A DNA stretch of 64,000 nucleotides, taken from NCBI RefSeq assembly GCF_030506365.1, contig NZ_CP073092.1, forward strand, positions 992,001-1,056,000, in the 5' to 3' direction. Source of the DNA: Corynebacterium tuberculostearicum (GTDB lineage: Bacteria; Actinomycetota; Actinomycetes; Mycobacteriales; Mycobacteriaceae). The notes beneath the pieces are model-generated. The model was given only the letters and a program-made list of their open reading frames with translations, had not been told where the DNA came from and made no database searches. The position numbers and the translations under genes were made by a program. Of the stretch, positions 37,057 through 46,313 are shown piece after piece; the stretch's first letter is position 1; every line of letters begins with the position of its first letter.

Positions 37057-37971
37057 TTAGCCAAATAAGCTAGCGATGGCCAGCATCGCAGGAAGCGATA
37101 GGAAGGTAGTGAGAAAGACCGTATCTCGAGCCACGGTTTCTCCTACCTCATAGGTAGCGGCATAGTTATACACATTCTGCGCCGTGGGCAACGCCGCCAA
37201 AATCAACGCCGCGTATAGCTCCGCGCCATTAAGGCCCAGCGCTGCACCCACGGCCAGCGCGACAGCGGGCATGCCCACCAACTTCAATATCGTCGCGGTA
37301 ATGGTGGGCAGACGGTCCTCCTCCAACAGCCCGTCGCCCTTTAACGAGGCACCAAAGCTCATCAGGATCATAGGAATAGAGGCGCCACCTAATATCTCCA
37401 GCGGCTTCATCACCACATCAGGTACCTGCCATTGCGCTGCGGAGACAATAAATCCGGCCACCGCAGCCAACACCACCGGCGCGGTAACCCCCGATACCAC
37501 GGAGCTCCATATCGATCGCAGGCTCGTGCCCTGCGCATTGAGCCCCGCGATGATAAACGGGGAGAGCACCGCCATCTGGAGAACTAATGCCGGGATGACG
37601 TAGGTGGCATCACCAATGACATAGGTGGCAATGGGCAGGCCAATATTGACCGAGTTGTAATAGCTCGCCGCCGCGGCACCCGCCATGGTTTCGGCGCCGC
37701 TGCGTGGAAAAAGTAGCCGGCTGCACAGCCAGTACACTGCCATGGTGGCGACGGACGCAGCGGCAATGACGGCCACCACTGGGGACGCAAACGCGGTGGT
37801 ATCGGACGTAGCCACGCTGGAAAAGATGAGCGCCGGCGTGGCCGCCCAGAAGGCCGTTCGGTTAAATTGCAAGCGCGCCTCGCCCTTGCCAATAACACCC
37901 CTGTGGGCCAGCACAAACCCGACGCCGATGACTACGAAAATAATCGCAAACCCGGTCAATACGTCCAGCAA
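37057..37971 (-). CDS. AEC-family (auxin efflux carrier-like) transporter
   Basis: A 304-residue polytopic protein with about 10 helices in two repeats. The features are FAIIFVVIGVGFVLAHRG at the N-terminus, YNSVNIGLPIATYVIGD in helix 4 and LAALPTAQNVYNYAATYEVG near the end, typical of bacterial AEC/malate-permease-type carriers. Substrate is not predictable; organic acids are common. The frame begins with TTG, preceded by GAAAGG at about 10 bases. It converges on the hydrolase gene with 4 bases between them. Confidence 0.82.
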   Translation of the reverse strand: MLDVLTGFAIIFVVIGVGFVLAHRGVIGKGEARLQFNRTAFWAATPALIFSSVATSDTTAFASPVVAVIAAASVATMAVYWLCSRLLFPRSGAETMAGAAAASYYNSVNIGLPIATYVIGDATYVIPALVLQMAVLSPFIIAGLNAQGTSLRSIWSSVVSGVTAPVVLAAVAGFIVSAAQWQVPDVVMKPLEILGGASIPMILMSFGASLKGDGLLEEDRLPTITATILKLVGMPAVALAVGAALGLNGAELYAALILAALPTAQNVYNYAATYEVGETVARDTVFLTTFLSLPAMLAIASLFG

Positions 37972-38136
37972 CAGTCAACAACCTTTCGCAGTACTCCAAA
38001 AATGCGCGGTGAGGATACTGTCCCACCATCCAGATTTCCCCAAGAACACAAGGACCATAACAAAGCTGTATCGAATCACCTGCGCAGCCCGGAAACTCCT
38101 TCCAGACTGCTGGCCACTTATGGCACGGTGGAGGGC

Positions 38137-38727
38137 ATGAAGCTTTCTCACCGTGCAACCGTAGCCGCCCTGTCCACCGCTCTTGTCATTACTGGTACTT
38201 CCACCGTGGCCTCTGCTCAGCCGGTCTTGCCACCGCAGATTCAGCAGGCTTCTTCGCAGGCTCAGCAGCTTTCTTCTGATCCTTTTGCCGCTGTGAAGGA
38301 TTTCCGCCTCACTTTGCCACCGCAGGCCTATGAGCTGGCCGAGAAGTACAATATCTCGCTGCCAGAATTCCTGGCCAAGCCGGCGGGCCATGCGCCCAAG
38401 GTCGCTGGTGAGTTGGGGACCGCCACCACCGCCCACCTCGAGAAGGCTGGGCACCGCAAGGACGCCCACGCCACCGCCATCGCCCAAGAATGGGCCAACC
38501 AGGGTGCCGCCGGCAAGCTCGACTACAAGGGCGGGGTAGCCCACGGCCTGAATCACAAGGACGAAGGACAGGGTTCTGTTCACCGCCTCACCGAGCAGCA
38601 AGCGCAAGAGCGCCTGAACTGGTTCAACCGCGATGTTCCGGTTAACGCTGGTTCCCAGCACGGCTTTGGCGTAGCAACGGCTTATGACGGAACCTACATC
38701 TACGTTGCGGAGTTCTTCCTCAACTAA
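38137..38727 (+). CDS. Secreted CAP/SCP-like domain protein
   Basis: A 196-residue exported protein with a signal peptide (KLSHRATVAALSTALVITGTS, cleavage near ASA). The mature region from about 75 has a possible CAP/SCP pattern: AIAQEWANQGAAG, AQERLNWFNRD and HGFGVATAYDGTYIYVAEFF at the end, where the aromatic strand usually closes the fold. The classic CAP histidines are only partly identifiable, so the domain call is tentative. I used the ATG at 38137 with GGAGGG a few bases before it; the longer upstream frame reads through the promoter region. Confidence 0.55.
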   Translation: MKLSHRATVAALSTALVITGTSTVASAQPVLPPQIQQASSQAQQLSSDPFAAVKDFRLTLPPQAYELAEKYNISLPEFLAKPAGHAPKVAGELGTATTAHLEKAGHRKDAHATAIAQEWANQGAAGKLDYKGGVAHGLNHKDEGQGSVHRLTEQQAQERLNWFNRDVPVNAGSQHGFGVATAYDGTYIYVAEFFLN

Positions 38728-38815
38728 ACCGCATTCCACTAGCCCCGATTTCACCGCATCCGTGGCCTCCATCTGCGACGATGAAGAAGCTGCACGGTGC
38801 CGGTAGAATCGGGGC

Positions 38816-39139
38816 ATGATTTTGATCAACGTACAGTTCCACGTCAAGCCCGAGTACGCAGAGACCTTCCTCGATGAAATCAATTGGTACACCGAGGCCT
38901 GCAATGCAGAGCCGGGCTGCATCGACTTCAAGTGGTTCCGCGATCCAGAAGATCGCCAGCGCTTCTTGCTGCTGGAGTCCTACGCAGACGGCAAGGACGT
39001 AGAGCATGTCCAGAGCGAGCACTTCCAGCGCTCCTGCGAGGAATTCCCGAAGTACCTCGTGGAAACTCCGGACATCATTAACGTTCACATCGAAGGCCGC
39101 ACCGGCTGGGACAAGATGGGCGAATTCTCCGTCGACTAA
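38816..39139 (+). CDS. Antibiotic-biosynthesis-monooxygenase (ABM) fold protein
   Basis: A 107-residue dimeric ferredoxin-like protein: ILINVQFHVKPEYAETFLDEI, a central EPGCIDFKWFRDPED and FLLLESYADGKDVEHVQSEHFQ are typical of ABM-domain quinol monooxygenase-like proteins. Function of such small proteins is usually detoxification or unassigned. A strong terminator follows 11 bases past the stop and no partner gene overlaps, so it is monocistronic. Confidence 0.8.
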   Translation: MILINVQFHVKPEYAETFLDEINWYTEACNAEPGCIDFKWFRDPEDRQRFLLLESYADGKDVEHVQSEHFQRSCEEFPKYLVETPDIINVHIEGRTGWDKMGEFSVD

Positions 39140-39150
39140 TCCCAACGAAT

Positions 39151-39190
39151 AAAGCTCGCCCTCTACTGCGATGTAGAGGGCGAGCTTTTT
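39151..39190 (+). terminator. Rho-independent terminator after the ABM gene
   Basis: AAAGCTCGCCCTCTAC (39151-39166) pairs with GTAGAGGGCGAGCTTT (39173-39188) across a six-base loop, with the T-run continuing. This 16-bp stem is the longest perfect terminator stem seen in the window. Confidence 0.93.
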
Positions 39191-39211
39191 CTATGCCTAG
39201 GCGCACCCGCG

Positions 39212-39275
39212 CCCTTCGCGCTCACTGCGGATGATGCTGCTAGCGGAGCACACACCTTCCGGTGAGCGCGAAGGG
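39212..39275. repeat. 14-bp perfect inverted repeat with long loop
   Basis: CCCTTCGCGCTCAC (39212-39225) and its exact complement GTGAGCGCGAAGGG (39262-39275) enclose 36 bases. It lies beyond the end of the acyltransferase gene and directly abuts a G-rich tract. It may act as the terminator of that gene despite lacking a T-run, or as a protein-binding site. Confidence 0.6.
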
Positions 39276-39289
39276 AGGGGAGGGGAGGG
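39273..39289 (+). other. Canonical G-quadruplex motif
   Basis: GGGAGGGGAGGGGAGGG has four G-runs of three or more with single-A loops, the most stable class of predicted DNA G-quadruplex. The complementary C-rich strand is the coding strand downstream of the acyltransferase stop, so the RNA of that gene would carry C-runs, not G-runs. Confidence 0.7.
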
Positions 39290-39332
39290 AGCTAAGCGCT
39301 TTCCGACGCCCCTCCTCGCGCCTTCCATTGCT

Positions 39333-42300
39333 CTACTGCGGCACGCACTGCGAAGACACGGTCTTGTCGCCATTCGAGTACTGCTTTAGAGCATCGTAGA
39401 AGGCATCCGAGTACTCGCCAGCGCGTTCCGGAATCGGGTGAACACCATCGGAATAGAGGATTGCGGGGTCGCTCTGTGCATGTCCGCACCAGTCCGCGAC
39501 ATATACGTTGTCGTATTCCTTGGCTGCGTCGAGGACATCCTGTTGGGACTGGGCCATCCATTCGCGGTCACCATAGGGGACAGCCATGACAACGGTGTGG
39601 TCTTCGCCGATGATGTCTAGAGCTTCCTTGATCTGGTCCGGGAAGGCAGGGCCGTTAGTACCAAACCCGAGGAAGACGGTATCGCGCAGCTGGCCGGAAT
39701 CCTTGAGCTGCTGCAGAATCTGGATACCCGCAGTGTAGTGGCGGGATACATCTGCATCGACGTAAATCTGCGGGAAGCGCTGCTTGAGGGCGCCACTAGA
39801 ACCCAGCATCACGGAGTCGCCGACAGCGGTGATGTCTTTGCCCTGCGGCATCGGGCGGGTCTTCTTATCCTTCGCGGCAGCCTTATCGTCGTTGTCCTCA
39901 GCAGGCGGCTGTGGGGCAGCATCATTCGGCTGCGCCGGGGCATTATTGCTGCTCTGGTTCTGCTGCTGGAGCTGCTCCAGCTGCTGCTCCAACTCGGTCT
40001 TATCGCTGGAATTAACAACGCCGTAGACCACGCCGGCTACAGAGGCAATGACCAAGAACGGAACTACTGGCCACATGGTCTTGCCAAAGCCATCGCGCAA
40101 TTCGCTAAATCCTGGGCGGGAGGACCAGTAGGTCTTCCACGTCTTCTTATAGCCGCCGCGGCGGAAAGGATTCTCAATGAACTGATAGGAAATCTCGGAC
40201 AGAAGCAGTGAAATAGGCACGGCTACAAGGCCCAGGATCCAGGATTTATCGGAGTTCTGGTTGCCCTCGAAAAGCGCCTTGAGCATCATGATGACCGGCC
40301 AGTGCCAGAGATACAGCGAGAAGGATCGCTGGCCAAACCAGCGCATGACCTTGGTCCTAAAGAGCGGGGTCATCGGGCCGTATTCGCGAACCACGCCCCA
40401 CACCATCAGGACACCAAGCACGCTGGTGAGGAAGAGCCCACCCCGGTAGGTGATCTCCGCGTCATCCGGCATGAGGAATAGCTGGGCACCGTAGCCGATG
40501 AGCGCCAAAGTGCCGATGATTCCGGCGATGCGCGATTCGGCTTTGCCTGCCGCCGCCCACGAGTCCGCCTGTGGATCGGACTTGGTAGAAGTCATCAGCA
40601 AAGACAGCACGGCGCCAGTGAGCAGGCCGAAAGCATGGGTATCGGTGCCGTAGTAGACGCGCGTCGGGTCTTCACCCGGCACGTAAAGAAGCGCCATGGC
40701 CACGGCGGAACCGATAGCTAAGACTGCGGCTACGAGGATGGGAAGCCGGCGCGGGTTACGGCGAGAAATCAGGAAAACGCCAGTGATAAGAAGCGGCCAG
40801 ATGACATAGAACTGCTCCTCCACGGCCAACGACCAATAGTGGGCAAAGACCTGAATCTCATTGTCCGCAAAGTAGGACTGGGAGGTGGCGATCTGGGTCC
40901 AGTTATTGACAAAGAACAGAGTTCCCAAGAACTGCTGGCGCAAGCCGACCGCGAGGTCCCCGCCTATCCATGCCACCAAAGCGGTACACATGACCAAGAC
41001 GGATACTGCGGCCGGTAGGATGCGTCGGAATCGGCGCACCCAGAAGTCCTTCAGGCTGATTGTGCCGGAGGTGCGGAATTCGCGCACCAGCAACGAGGTG
41101 ATGAGGAATCCAGAAAGGACGAAGAAGAGGTCAACGCCCAAGTAACCACCGGGAAGCAGGGAAGGGAAGAAGTGGTACAACACCACGGCAATAACCGCGA
41201 GGCCGCGCAGTCCATCCAGCCCCTTGACCTGGCGCAGGCGGGCGTGGCGCTTCTTCTTAACGACCTTGCTCTCAGGCGGCGTAGCCAGCGCTTCAGGGTC
41301 CTTGGCCTGCTTTTGTAGCGGATACTTAGACTTAGTATCTACCTGCGTGCTCGAGGCATTCTGCGATGCTGGCTTCTGCGCAGCTTGTTGTGGCCGGCGC
41401 GGTGCCGCCTGAGCCTGTGGCTTTTCGGGCGCTTGCTGTGGAGATTTAGACGGCTGTGCCTTATTCCGCTTCTGCTCAGCAGCGGCAGCGGCGGCGGCTG
41501 TACCTGCTCCAGCTGCTACAGCGCCTGTAGCAGCGGACTTTCCCTTCTGCGCAGGCGGCGTCTTTGGAGCTGCTTGAGGCTCGGCCTTGTTTGGCTGGGG
41601 CGAATCAGGCTGTGGCTTTACCTTAGGCTTCTGGGCAGCTCGCGACGGCTTTTGCTGCGCTGTGGAAGGAGTGCCCACCTGTTGTGATTTGCGGGCCAAT
41701 CCGCGACTAATATCGGAGGGCTTAACCTGGGGGCGGCGCTTTGTTGCCTTCTTGGTCTTGTTCTGCGGCGTCGCTTCCTTTGCCTTCGGCTGTGGCTGTT
41801 GCGTCTTCGCCTCTTGCTTGGGCAGGTTGCCCTTAGAGGGTGCGCCTTGCTGCGATTTCGGCTGGACTACCTTGTTTCCGTCCTGGGTAGTCTTGTTCTG
41901 CGTCGACCGAGCTTTCTGCTGAGAAGCATCGGCTGCAGTCTTTGGCGAAGCTACCTTCGGCGTGGGGGCAGTGGTGCCCTTCTTCGGCTTTGGAGCGCTA
42001 GGCGCCGAGGCCTGTGGGCCAGCCTTTTGCTTTGCAGTTTCCGGAGTACGCGCTGAGCCCTGGCCCTTCTGCGGTTGTGAAGGCTTAGACGGCTGCGCAT
42101 TTTTCTTCGGCGCAGGTTGCGGCTGTGGTTGCTTCTTTGCCGAGTTTGCCGGTACGCGCTTGGGAGAGTCAGGCTTCTGCGCTTGCTGCTGGCCGGTGGC
42201 CGGCTTCGAATTAGCCGGCTGGGATTTCTGCGGCTTGGCCGGTTGCGGGGAAGCCTTCTTCGCGCTGGAAGAAGACGATGGTTTGGGTGTCTGCTTCGGC

Positions 42301-43085
42301 TTCTGGGTAGTGGGTTGAGCCTGAGGTGCGGGCTTTACCGCGTCTTTCTGAGAGGGTTGGGTGACAGGCTTCGCGGCCGGCTTCGGGGAAGTGCTGCGGG
42401 TAGAAGGAGTCTTTGGGGAGTTCTTAGACGGGGTGGTGCTAAAGCTTGCGCCGCGGCGTGGTCGCTGAACCGGTTCGTGCGCTTTGCGCTGTGGCTTCTT
42501 GTCTTGAGCGGGGGAGTTTTGTTGCTTTTTAACAGCTGCTTTGGGGGAGGATTCTGCCTTGTTTTGTTGTGCGGCGGATGGCTTGGCGGCAGAACCTTGG
42601 GCTGCAGGCTTAGCCTTCGGCACCTTGGCTGCAGGAGATGGCGAGGTGGACTTAGCCTGCTGCTGTTTTGCGGAAGTGGCCTTGCTTGCCTGGGATTTTT
42701 CGGTGCTGGGGCGAGTGGTGCCTTGAGCTGCGGGCTTGGCGGCAGGCTTCGTATCCTTAGGCTTAGGAGCAGCTGGCTTGGCTTTGGAAGCCTGTGCAGG
42801 CTTTGCCGGGGTGGGCTTGCGCGCAGGTGCCTGTTTAGCTTGGTTCTTGGACTCGCCGTCGTTAGCGGTGCGGTCCTGGGGCTTGCCCTTCGGCTCGGTG
42901 GATTGTGCACCCGTGGTGGATTCGGTGTTGGCTGATTTCTGGGGTGCAGAATCCTTGTTATTAGGGGTCTGGGGCGCACTGGTTGAGCCAGCTTTGGGCG
43001 GTACTGGCTGGTAGACCGATGTGCGTGGTTCGTTCGAACGCCCAGGTTTCTTCTTCCCCAGCAGTGAGCGCAAAATTTGCTTCAC
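39333..43085 (-). CDS. Acyltransferase-3/SGNH protein with giant basic disordered N-terminus
   Basis: A 1250-residue protein. The first ~620 residues are low-complexity Lys/Pro/Ala/Gln/Ser sequence on the predicted cytoplasmic side. The acyltransferase-3 domain follows (GLDGLRGLAVIAVVLYHFF, FFVLSGFLIT; about ten helices), then a Gln-rich linker and an SGNH domain from about 1085 with VGDSVMLGSS and a terminal SDGVHP Asp-His pair. OatA- and OafA-type enzymes of this build O-acetylate wall polymers or glycans outside the cell. I prefer the GTG at 43085 (MKQILRSLL) with GGGAG five bases before it over the ATG at 43157. Normal family length is about 600-700. Confidence 0.85.
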   Translation of the reverse strand: MKQILRSLLGKKKPGRSNEPRTSVYQPVPPKAGSTSAPQTPNNKDSAPQKSANTESTTGAQSTEPKGKPQDRTANDGESKNQAKQAPARKPTPAKPAQASKAKPAAPKPKDTKPAAKPAAQGTTRPSTEKSQASKATSAKQQQAKSTSPSPAAKVPKAKPAAQGSAAKPSAAQQNKAESSPKAAVKKQQNSPAQDKKPQRKAHEPVQRPRRGASFSTTPSKNSPKTPSTRSTSPKPAAKPVTQPSQKDAVKPAPQAQPTTQKPKQTPKPSSSSSAKKASPQPAKPQKSQPANSKPATGQQQAQKPDSPKRVPANSAKKQPQPQPAPKKNAQPSKPSQPQKGQGSARTPETAKQKAGPQASAPSAPKPKKGTTAPTPKVASPKTAADASQQKARSTQNKTTQDGNKVVQPKSQQGAPSKGNLPKQEAKTQQPQPKAKEATPQNKTKKATKRRPQVKPSDISRGLARKSQQVGTPSTAQQKPSRAAQKPKVKPQPDSPQPNKAEPQAAPKTPPAQKGKSAATGAVAAGAGTAAAAAAAEQKRNKAQPSKSPQQAPEKPQAQAAPRRPQQAAQKPASQNASSTQVDTKSKYPLQKQAKDPEALATPPESKVVKKKRHARLRQVKGLDGLRGLAVIAVVLYHFFPSLLPGGYLGVDLFFVLSGFLITSLLVREFRTSGTISLKDFWVRRFRRILPAAVSVLVMCTALVAWIGGDLAVGLRQQFLGTLFFVNNWTQIATSQSYFADNEIQVFAHYWSLAVEEQFYVIWPLLITGVFLISRRNPRRLPILVAAVLAIGSAVAMALLYVPGEDPTRVYYGTDTHAFGLLTGAVLSLLMTSTKSDPQADSWAAAGKAESRIAGIIGTLALIGYGAQLFLMPDDAEITYRGGLFLTSVLGVLMVWGVVREYGPMTPLFRTKVMRWFGQRSFSLYLWHWPVIMMLKALFEGNQNSDKSWILGLVAVPISLLLSEISYQFIENPFRRGGYKKTWKTYWSSRPGFSELRDGFGKTMWPVVPFLVIASVAGVVYGVVNSSDKTELEQQLEQLQQQNQSSNNAPAQPNDAAPQPPAEDNDDKAAAKDKKTRPMPQGKDITAVGDSVMLGSSGALKQRFPQIYVDADVSRHYTAGIQILQQLKDSGQLRDTVFLGFGTNGPAFPDQIKEALDIIGEDHTVVMAVPYGDREWMAQSQQDVLDAAKEYDNVYVADWCGHAQSDPAILYSDGVHPIPERAGEYSDAFYDALKQYSNGDKTVSSQCVPQ

Positions 43086-43205
43086 AAAAACTCCCAAAGC
43101 ACTACGTATATTTTCTAAACGGACTATTTTAGCCTGCACACCAGCACTTCTCCCCATGCGGGGGAGTGACGGTGCGGCGCGCGGGGCGGAGGCGAAAAAT
43201 CGAGT

Positions 43206-44048
43206 CTAAGACTCTTCGCTGTCAAAAAGCTGACGCAGAACTGTCATGACCCCATATTCGGTATTGGGTGGGGCAATGCGATCGGCAATTTCCTTCAACT
43301 TTGGGTGCGCATTTTCCATAGCGATGGCGGTGCCTGCCTCACGGAGGAGCTCGTAGTCATTGAGGAAATCGCCAAAGGCGGCGGTGCGGGACATGGGGAC
43401 CGAAAGGAGCTCGGCCATGGTCTGTAGTGCTACGCCCTTATTGACGCCAGCGGCCATGACATCGAGCCATACGGCACCAGAGATGGCGATATTGTGTTCC
43501 GGTACGGCCGCAATAAGAGGCTGGTGTAGGTGCTTTTCGCTGCCATCGGCGCAATAAGCGGCGATTTTGATGATGTCCGCATCCAGTAGTGCATCGAGGT
43601 CATCTACCCATTCCACTGATCTGTAGTACTTGGCAATTTCAGCACGGGCTTGTTCATCGGCGCCTTTGTGTACATAGGCGGTATCCGGCGTGCATAGCAC
43701 TACGGTATGCGGGGTCTCGACGGAATGGAGTGCGGCCACGGCGGAGCGCACAGCTGCGTTGGGCAGGGTAGTGGCGCTGATGACGCGATTGTCATGGACG
43801 ACCACGGATCCGTTTTCGGCGATGAAGGTGTCTTCGTGCGGAAACATCTCTTGTAGGGTGGCGAGCTGGCGGCCCGAGGCGGGGACTAGGGTGACGCCGA
43901 GCTGGTGGGCACGGGTGCTGATCGCGGCGAAATCTGGTGGAAGCTGGCCGTTGCCGTCCAGTAGGGTGCCGTCCATATCCAGGGCGATGAGCTGTGGGAG
44001 CAAAATTCCGAACCTATCTGTGAATTGGCTGATGGTGGATAGGTGCAT
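43206..44048 (-). CDS. HAD-superfamily (Cof-type) phosphatase
   Basis: A 280-residue HAD hydrolase of the Cof subgroup. Motif I is ALDMDGTLLDG, motif II is in VPASGRQ, and motif III/IV is KGVALQTMAEL with AFGDFLNDYELL. A cap domain occupies about 90-190. These enzymes dephosphorylate sugar phosphates or cofactors with broad specificity. The longest frame adds about 18 residues (MHLSTISQFTDRFGILL) before motif I; a slightly shorter start cannot be excluded. It is divergent from the enoyl-CoA-type gene with 24 bases between starts. Confidence 0.85.
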   Translation of the reverse strand: MHLSTISQFTDRFGILLPQLIALDMDGTLLDGNGQLPPDFAAISTRAHQLGVTLVPASGRQLATLQEMFPHEDTFIAENGSVVVHDNRVISATTLPNAAVRSAVAALHSVETPHTVVLCTPDTAYVHKGADEQARAEIAKYYRSVEWVDDLDALLDADIIKIAAYCADGSEKHLHQPLIAAVPEHNIAISGAVWLDVMAAGVNKGVALQTMAELLSVPMSRTAAFGDFLNDYELLREAGTAIAMENAHPKLKEIADRIAPPNTEYGVMTVLRQLFDSEES

Positions 44049-44072
44049 GCGTTTTGTGTCACACTAGGGGTT

Positions 44073-45116
44073 ATGACTGATACTGCACCTATCGTTTCCT
44101 CAATCCGTAACCATACCGGAGTCATTGAGCTCAACCGCCCCAAGGCTCTCAATTCCCTCACCCCGGAAATGATCCACCTCATTGCGGAGTCGTTGGCGCA
44201 GTGGCGCGACAACGATGAGGTGGAACAGGTGTTGTTTACCTCGACTAGTCCCAAGGCATATTGCGCCGGCGGCGATGTTCGCTACGCCCGCGAAGGGGTC
44301 AATGAGGGCAAAGTGGATGAGGTCGATGCTTTCTTCGCCACCGAATACACGTTGAACGGTGATATCGCGGAGTATCCCAAACCCATCGTGGCGCTCATCG
44401 ATGGCATCGCTATGGGCGGCGGTCTGGGCATTTCCGCCCATGGGTCCCACCGTGTGGTTACGGAGAAAACCTTTGCTTCCATGCCAGAGATGAATATTGG
44501 CTACGTCACGGACGTAGGCATGGCCTATGCCGCCCAGCGGGCGGTGGGAACGCGCGGGAAGGCCTCGGCCGAGTTGGCGAAGTTCTGGGGGATTACCGGC
44601 TACCGCATGTATGCCGCAGACCTTCTGTGGAGCGGGCTGGCCACCCACTATGTGGAGGACGGCGAGGCCTTTGCTAGTGCGGTTATCGAGCATGGACTAG
44701 CCACTGCGCTATCCCAGCACGCCACCGCACCTAGCGGCGAGGCTCCCTTGGCCGAGCTTATCGACGCCATCGAGGACGCCTTTTCCCACGACACCTGGCA
44801 AGACATCACCACGGCCCTGGAAAAGTACCCAGAGCTTAAACAGCAGGTAGACAAGCTGACCGCGCAGGCCTGCCCGACCTCCATCGTGGCGGCCATGGAG
44901 CTATTCCGCGCCGAGCAGGAGTGCAGCAGCATCCGCGAGGCCCTGGATATGGAGACCAACCTGGGCGCCTATATGTACCGGCGTGGGGACTTCGCCGAGG
45001 GCGTGCGAGCGGTCTTGGTGGATAAAACCAATGATGCGGCATTTGAGCCTGCCGCGCTTGCCGACGTCGACGTGGACGCCCTCCGCAGCGCCCTACACCT
45101 CTACCCCGCGAAATGA
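44073..45116 (+). CDS. Enoyl-CoA hydratase/3-hydroxyisobutyryl-CoA hydrolase family protein
   Basis: A 347-residue crotonase-fold enzyme. GVIELNRPKALNSLTPEM, YCAGGDVRYAREG (oxyanion hole) and GGGLGISAHGSHRVVTEKT with MPEMNIGYVTDVG fit the longer 3-hydroxyisobutyryl-CoA hydrolase subgroup of valine breakdown better than plain enoyl-CoA hydratases of about 260 residues. No other valine-catabolic gene is adjacent. The last 24 bases overlap the 3' end of the convergent hypothetical gene. Confidence 0.85.
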   Translation: MTDTAPIVSSIRNHTGVIELNRPKALNSLTPEMIHLIAESLAQWRDNDEVEQVLFTSTSPKAYCAGGDVRYAREGVNEGKVDEVDAFFATEYTLNGDIAEYPKPIVALIDGIAMGGGLGISAHGSHRVVTEKTFASMPEMNIGYVTDVGMAYAAQRAVGTRGKASAELAKFWGITGYRMYAADLLWSGLATHYVEDGEAFASAVIEHGLATALSQHATAPSGEAPLAELIDAIEDAFSHDTWQDITTALEKYPELKQQVDKLTAQACPTSIVAAMELFRAEQECSSIREALDMETNLGAYMYRRGDFAEGVRAVLVDKTNDAAFEPAALADVDVDALRSALHLYPAK

Positions 45117-46271
45117 TCCATAGGCGGCGCGGGCGCGATCGGCGTTGATCCATGCAGGAGGGGGCACCGCCAAAGTAGCTTCGGTGGCGGCTGGGGTCGG
45201 CTCCGGAAGGTGCAGCTGTGGGGCGTCGAGCAGGACGAGGCCCACGCGGGCGTCGGCAAGCGTAGTGCCCGCCAGCGTCCAGATCCCCAATATGGGCAAA
45301 GCTAGGTGCGGCAGCTGGTGCCCGCGCGCCAGCTCAAGCGGAAGGTGCGGGCGTACCAATTCAGGCACGGCCTCGTCGATACCGAAGCGCGCTAGGTTTC
45401 CTGCCAACCGCGCCGCCGCGGTGTCCTTGAGCTGCGGATCCGCCCAAGCCCATGTGAATTCCTCGTCCGAAATGGTCGCGATAAGCACCGCATTGGCCGT
45501 CATCTGCCCGCCACGATAGGACACCGTGGCGGTGGCCTTATCCACATCGAGTTCTACCGTGGCATCTGGGAAGCTGCCTTGGAAAAACATCTGGCTTTCG
45601 GTGCTTAAATAAAAAGCGTCCTCTAAGACGCGGGCGGACGCCAAGCCCGGGGTGATGCTGGAAATCTTGTGTACTTTGGGGCTTGCCTGCTCAAAACGCA
45701 CCGTGGTGCCATCAGAAAAATGCAGGTAGGGCTCTTCCTCGGTGGACTCCATGTCCAGGTAGCGGGCGAGTGCGAGGGCCGGCCCTTTCTCGTCCGCTTC
45801 CGCGCTGCTGTGCTGGAGACCCCGCAGCAAGGTCTGCCGAAAGTCCAGGTAGGGGTGGAAATCTACCGCAACAATGGCCACGTGCTCGCCCTGCTGGGCG
45901 CGCAGCACCGGCATGGTGCCCACGATGAGGGAGGCATAAGCAACCATGCGGTCAATGTCTGAGATGGCCGAGCCTGTCTGTGGAAGATCAGCAAAATGCT
46001 CGGTCGCAGAGGTAGTCCAGTGCCAGGTGCCCGCGGCGATGACGGCTAGGCGCACGCCACGAAAATCCGCCACGTGCTGCGCGGAGCTTACCCGTACCTC
46101 CACGAGTTGGTCCGTGGCATAGCTTCCTTCGCTATCGCCAGCCGAGGGGCCGAGGAAATTGAATTCCACATCGGTCGCCTCCCCGATGCGGTCTTGAAAT
46201 GCGGCATTAACGCCCGCTTGAATGAAGCGGGCGTCTTGCGCGGTGCTCGATATAGGGGCTGTCTTATCCAT
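45093..46271 (-). CDS. Hypothetical protein with possible DUF6882-like C-terminus
   Basis: A 392-residue soluble protein with no signal peptide. The first ~170 residues resemble the non-catalytic N-terminal domain of leucyl aminopeptidases only in a very general way (SSAQHVADFRGVRLAVIAAGTW). The C-terminal part contains EEFTWAWADPQLKDTAAARLAGNLARFG, a pattern I associate with the DUF6882 family. I do not know the function. It overlaps the preceding plus-strand gene tail-to-tail by 24 bases and lies 42 bases from the TetR gene downstream end. Confidence 0.6.
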   Translation of the reverse strand: MDKTAPISSTAQDARFIQAGVNAAFQDRIGEATDVEFNFLGPSAGDSEGSYATDQLVEVRVSSAQHVADFRGVRLAVIAAGTWHWTTSATEHFADLPQTGSAISDIDRMVAYASLIVGTMPVLRAQQGEHVAIVAVDFHPYLDFRQTLLRGLQHSSAEADEKGPALALARYLDMESTEEEPYLHFSDGTTVRFEQASPKVHKISSITPGLASARVLEDAFYLSTESQMFFQGSFPDATVELDVDKATATVSYRGGQMTANAVLIATISDEEFTWAWADPQLKDTAAARLAGNLARFGIDEAVPELVRPHLPLELARGHQLPHLALPILGIWTLAGTTLADARVGLVLLDAPQLHLPEPTPAATEATLAVPPPAWINADRARAAYGSFRGVEV

Positions 46272-46313
46272 AACTATTGCCGAGCATACGGATTAAAGCG
46301 CCCATTAGGCTAG

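Noticed and set aside
42117..42935. Long plus-strand frame opposite the acyltransferase tail
   Set aside because: Leu/Arg/Gly-rich product is the mirror of the Lys/Pro/Ala/Gln repeat codons; no start signal or domain.
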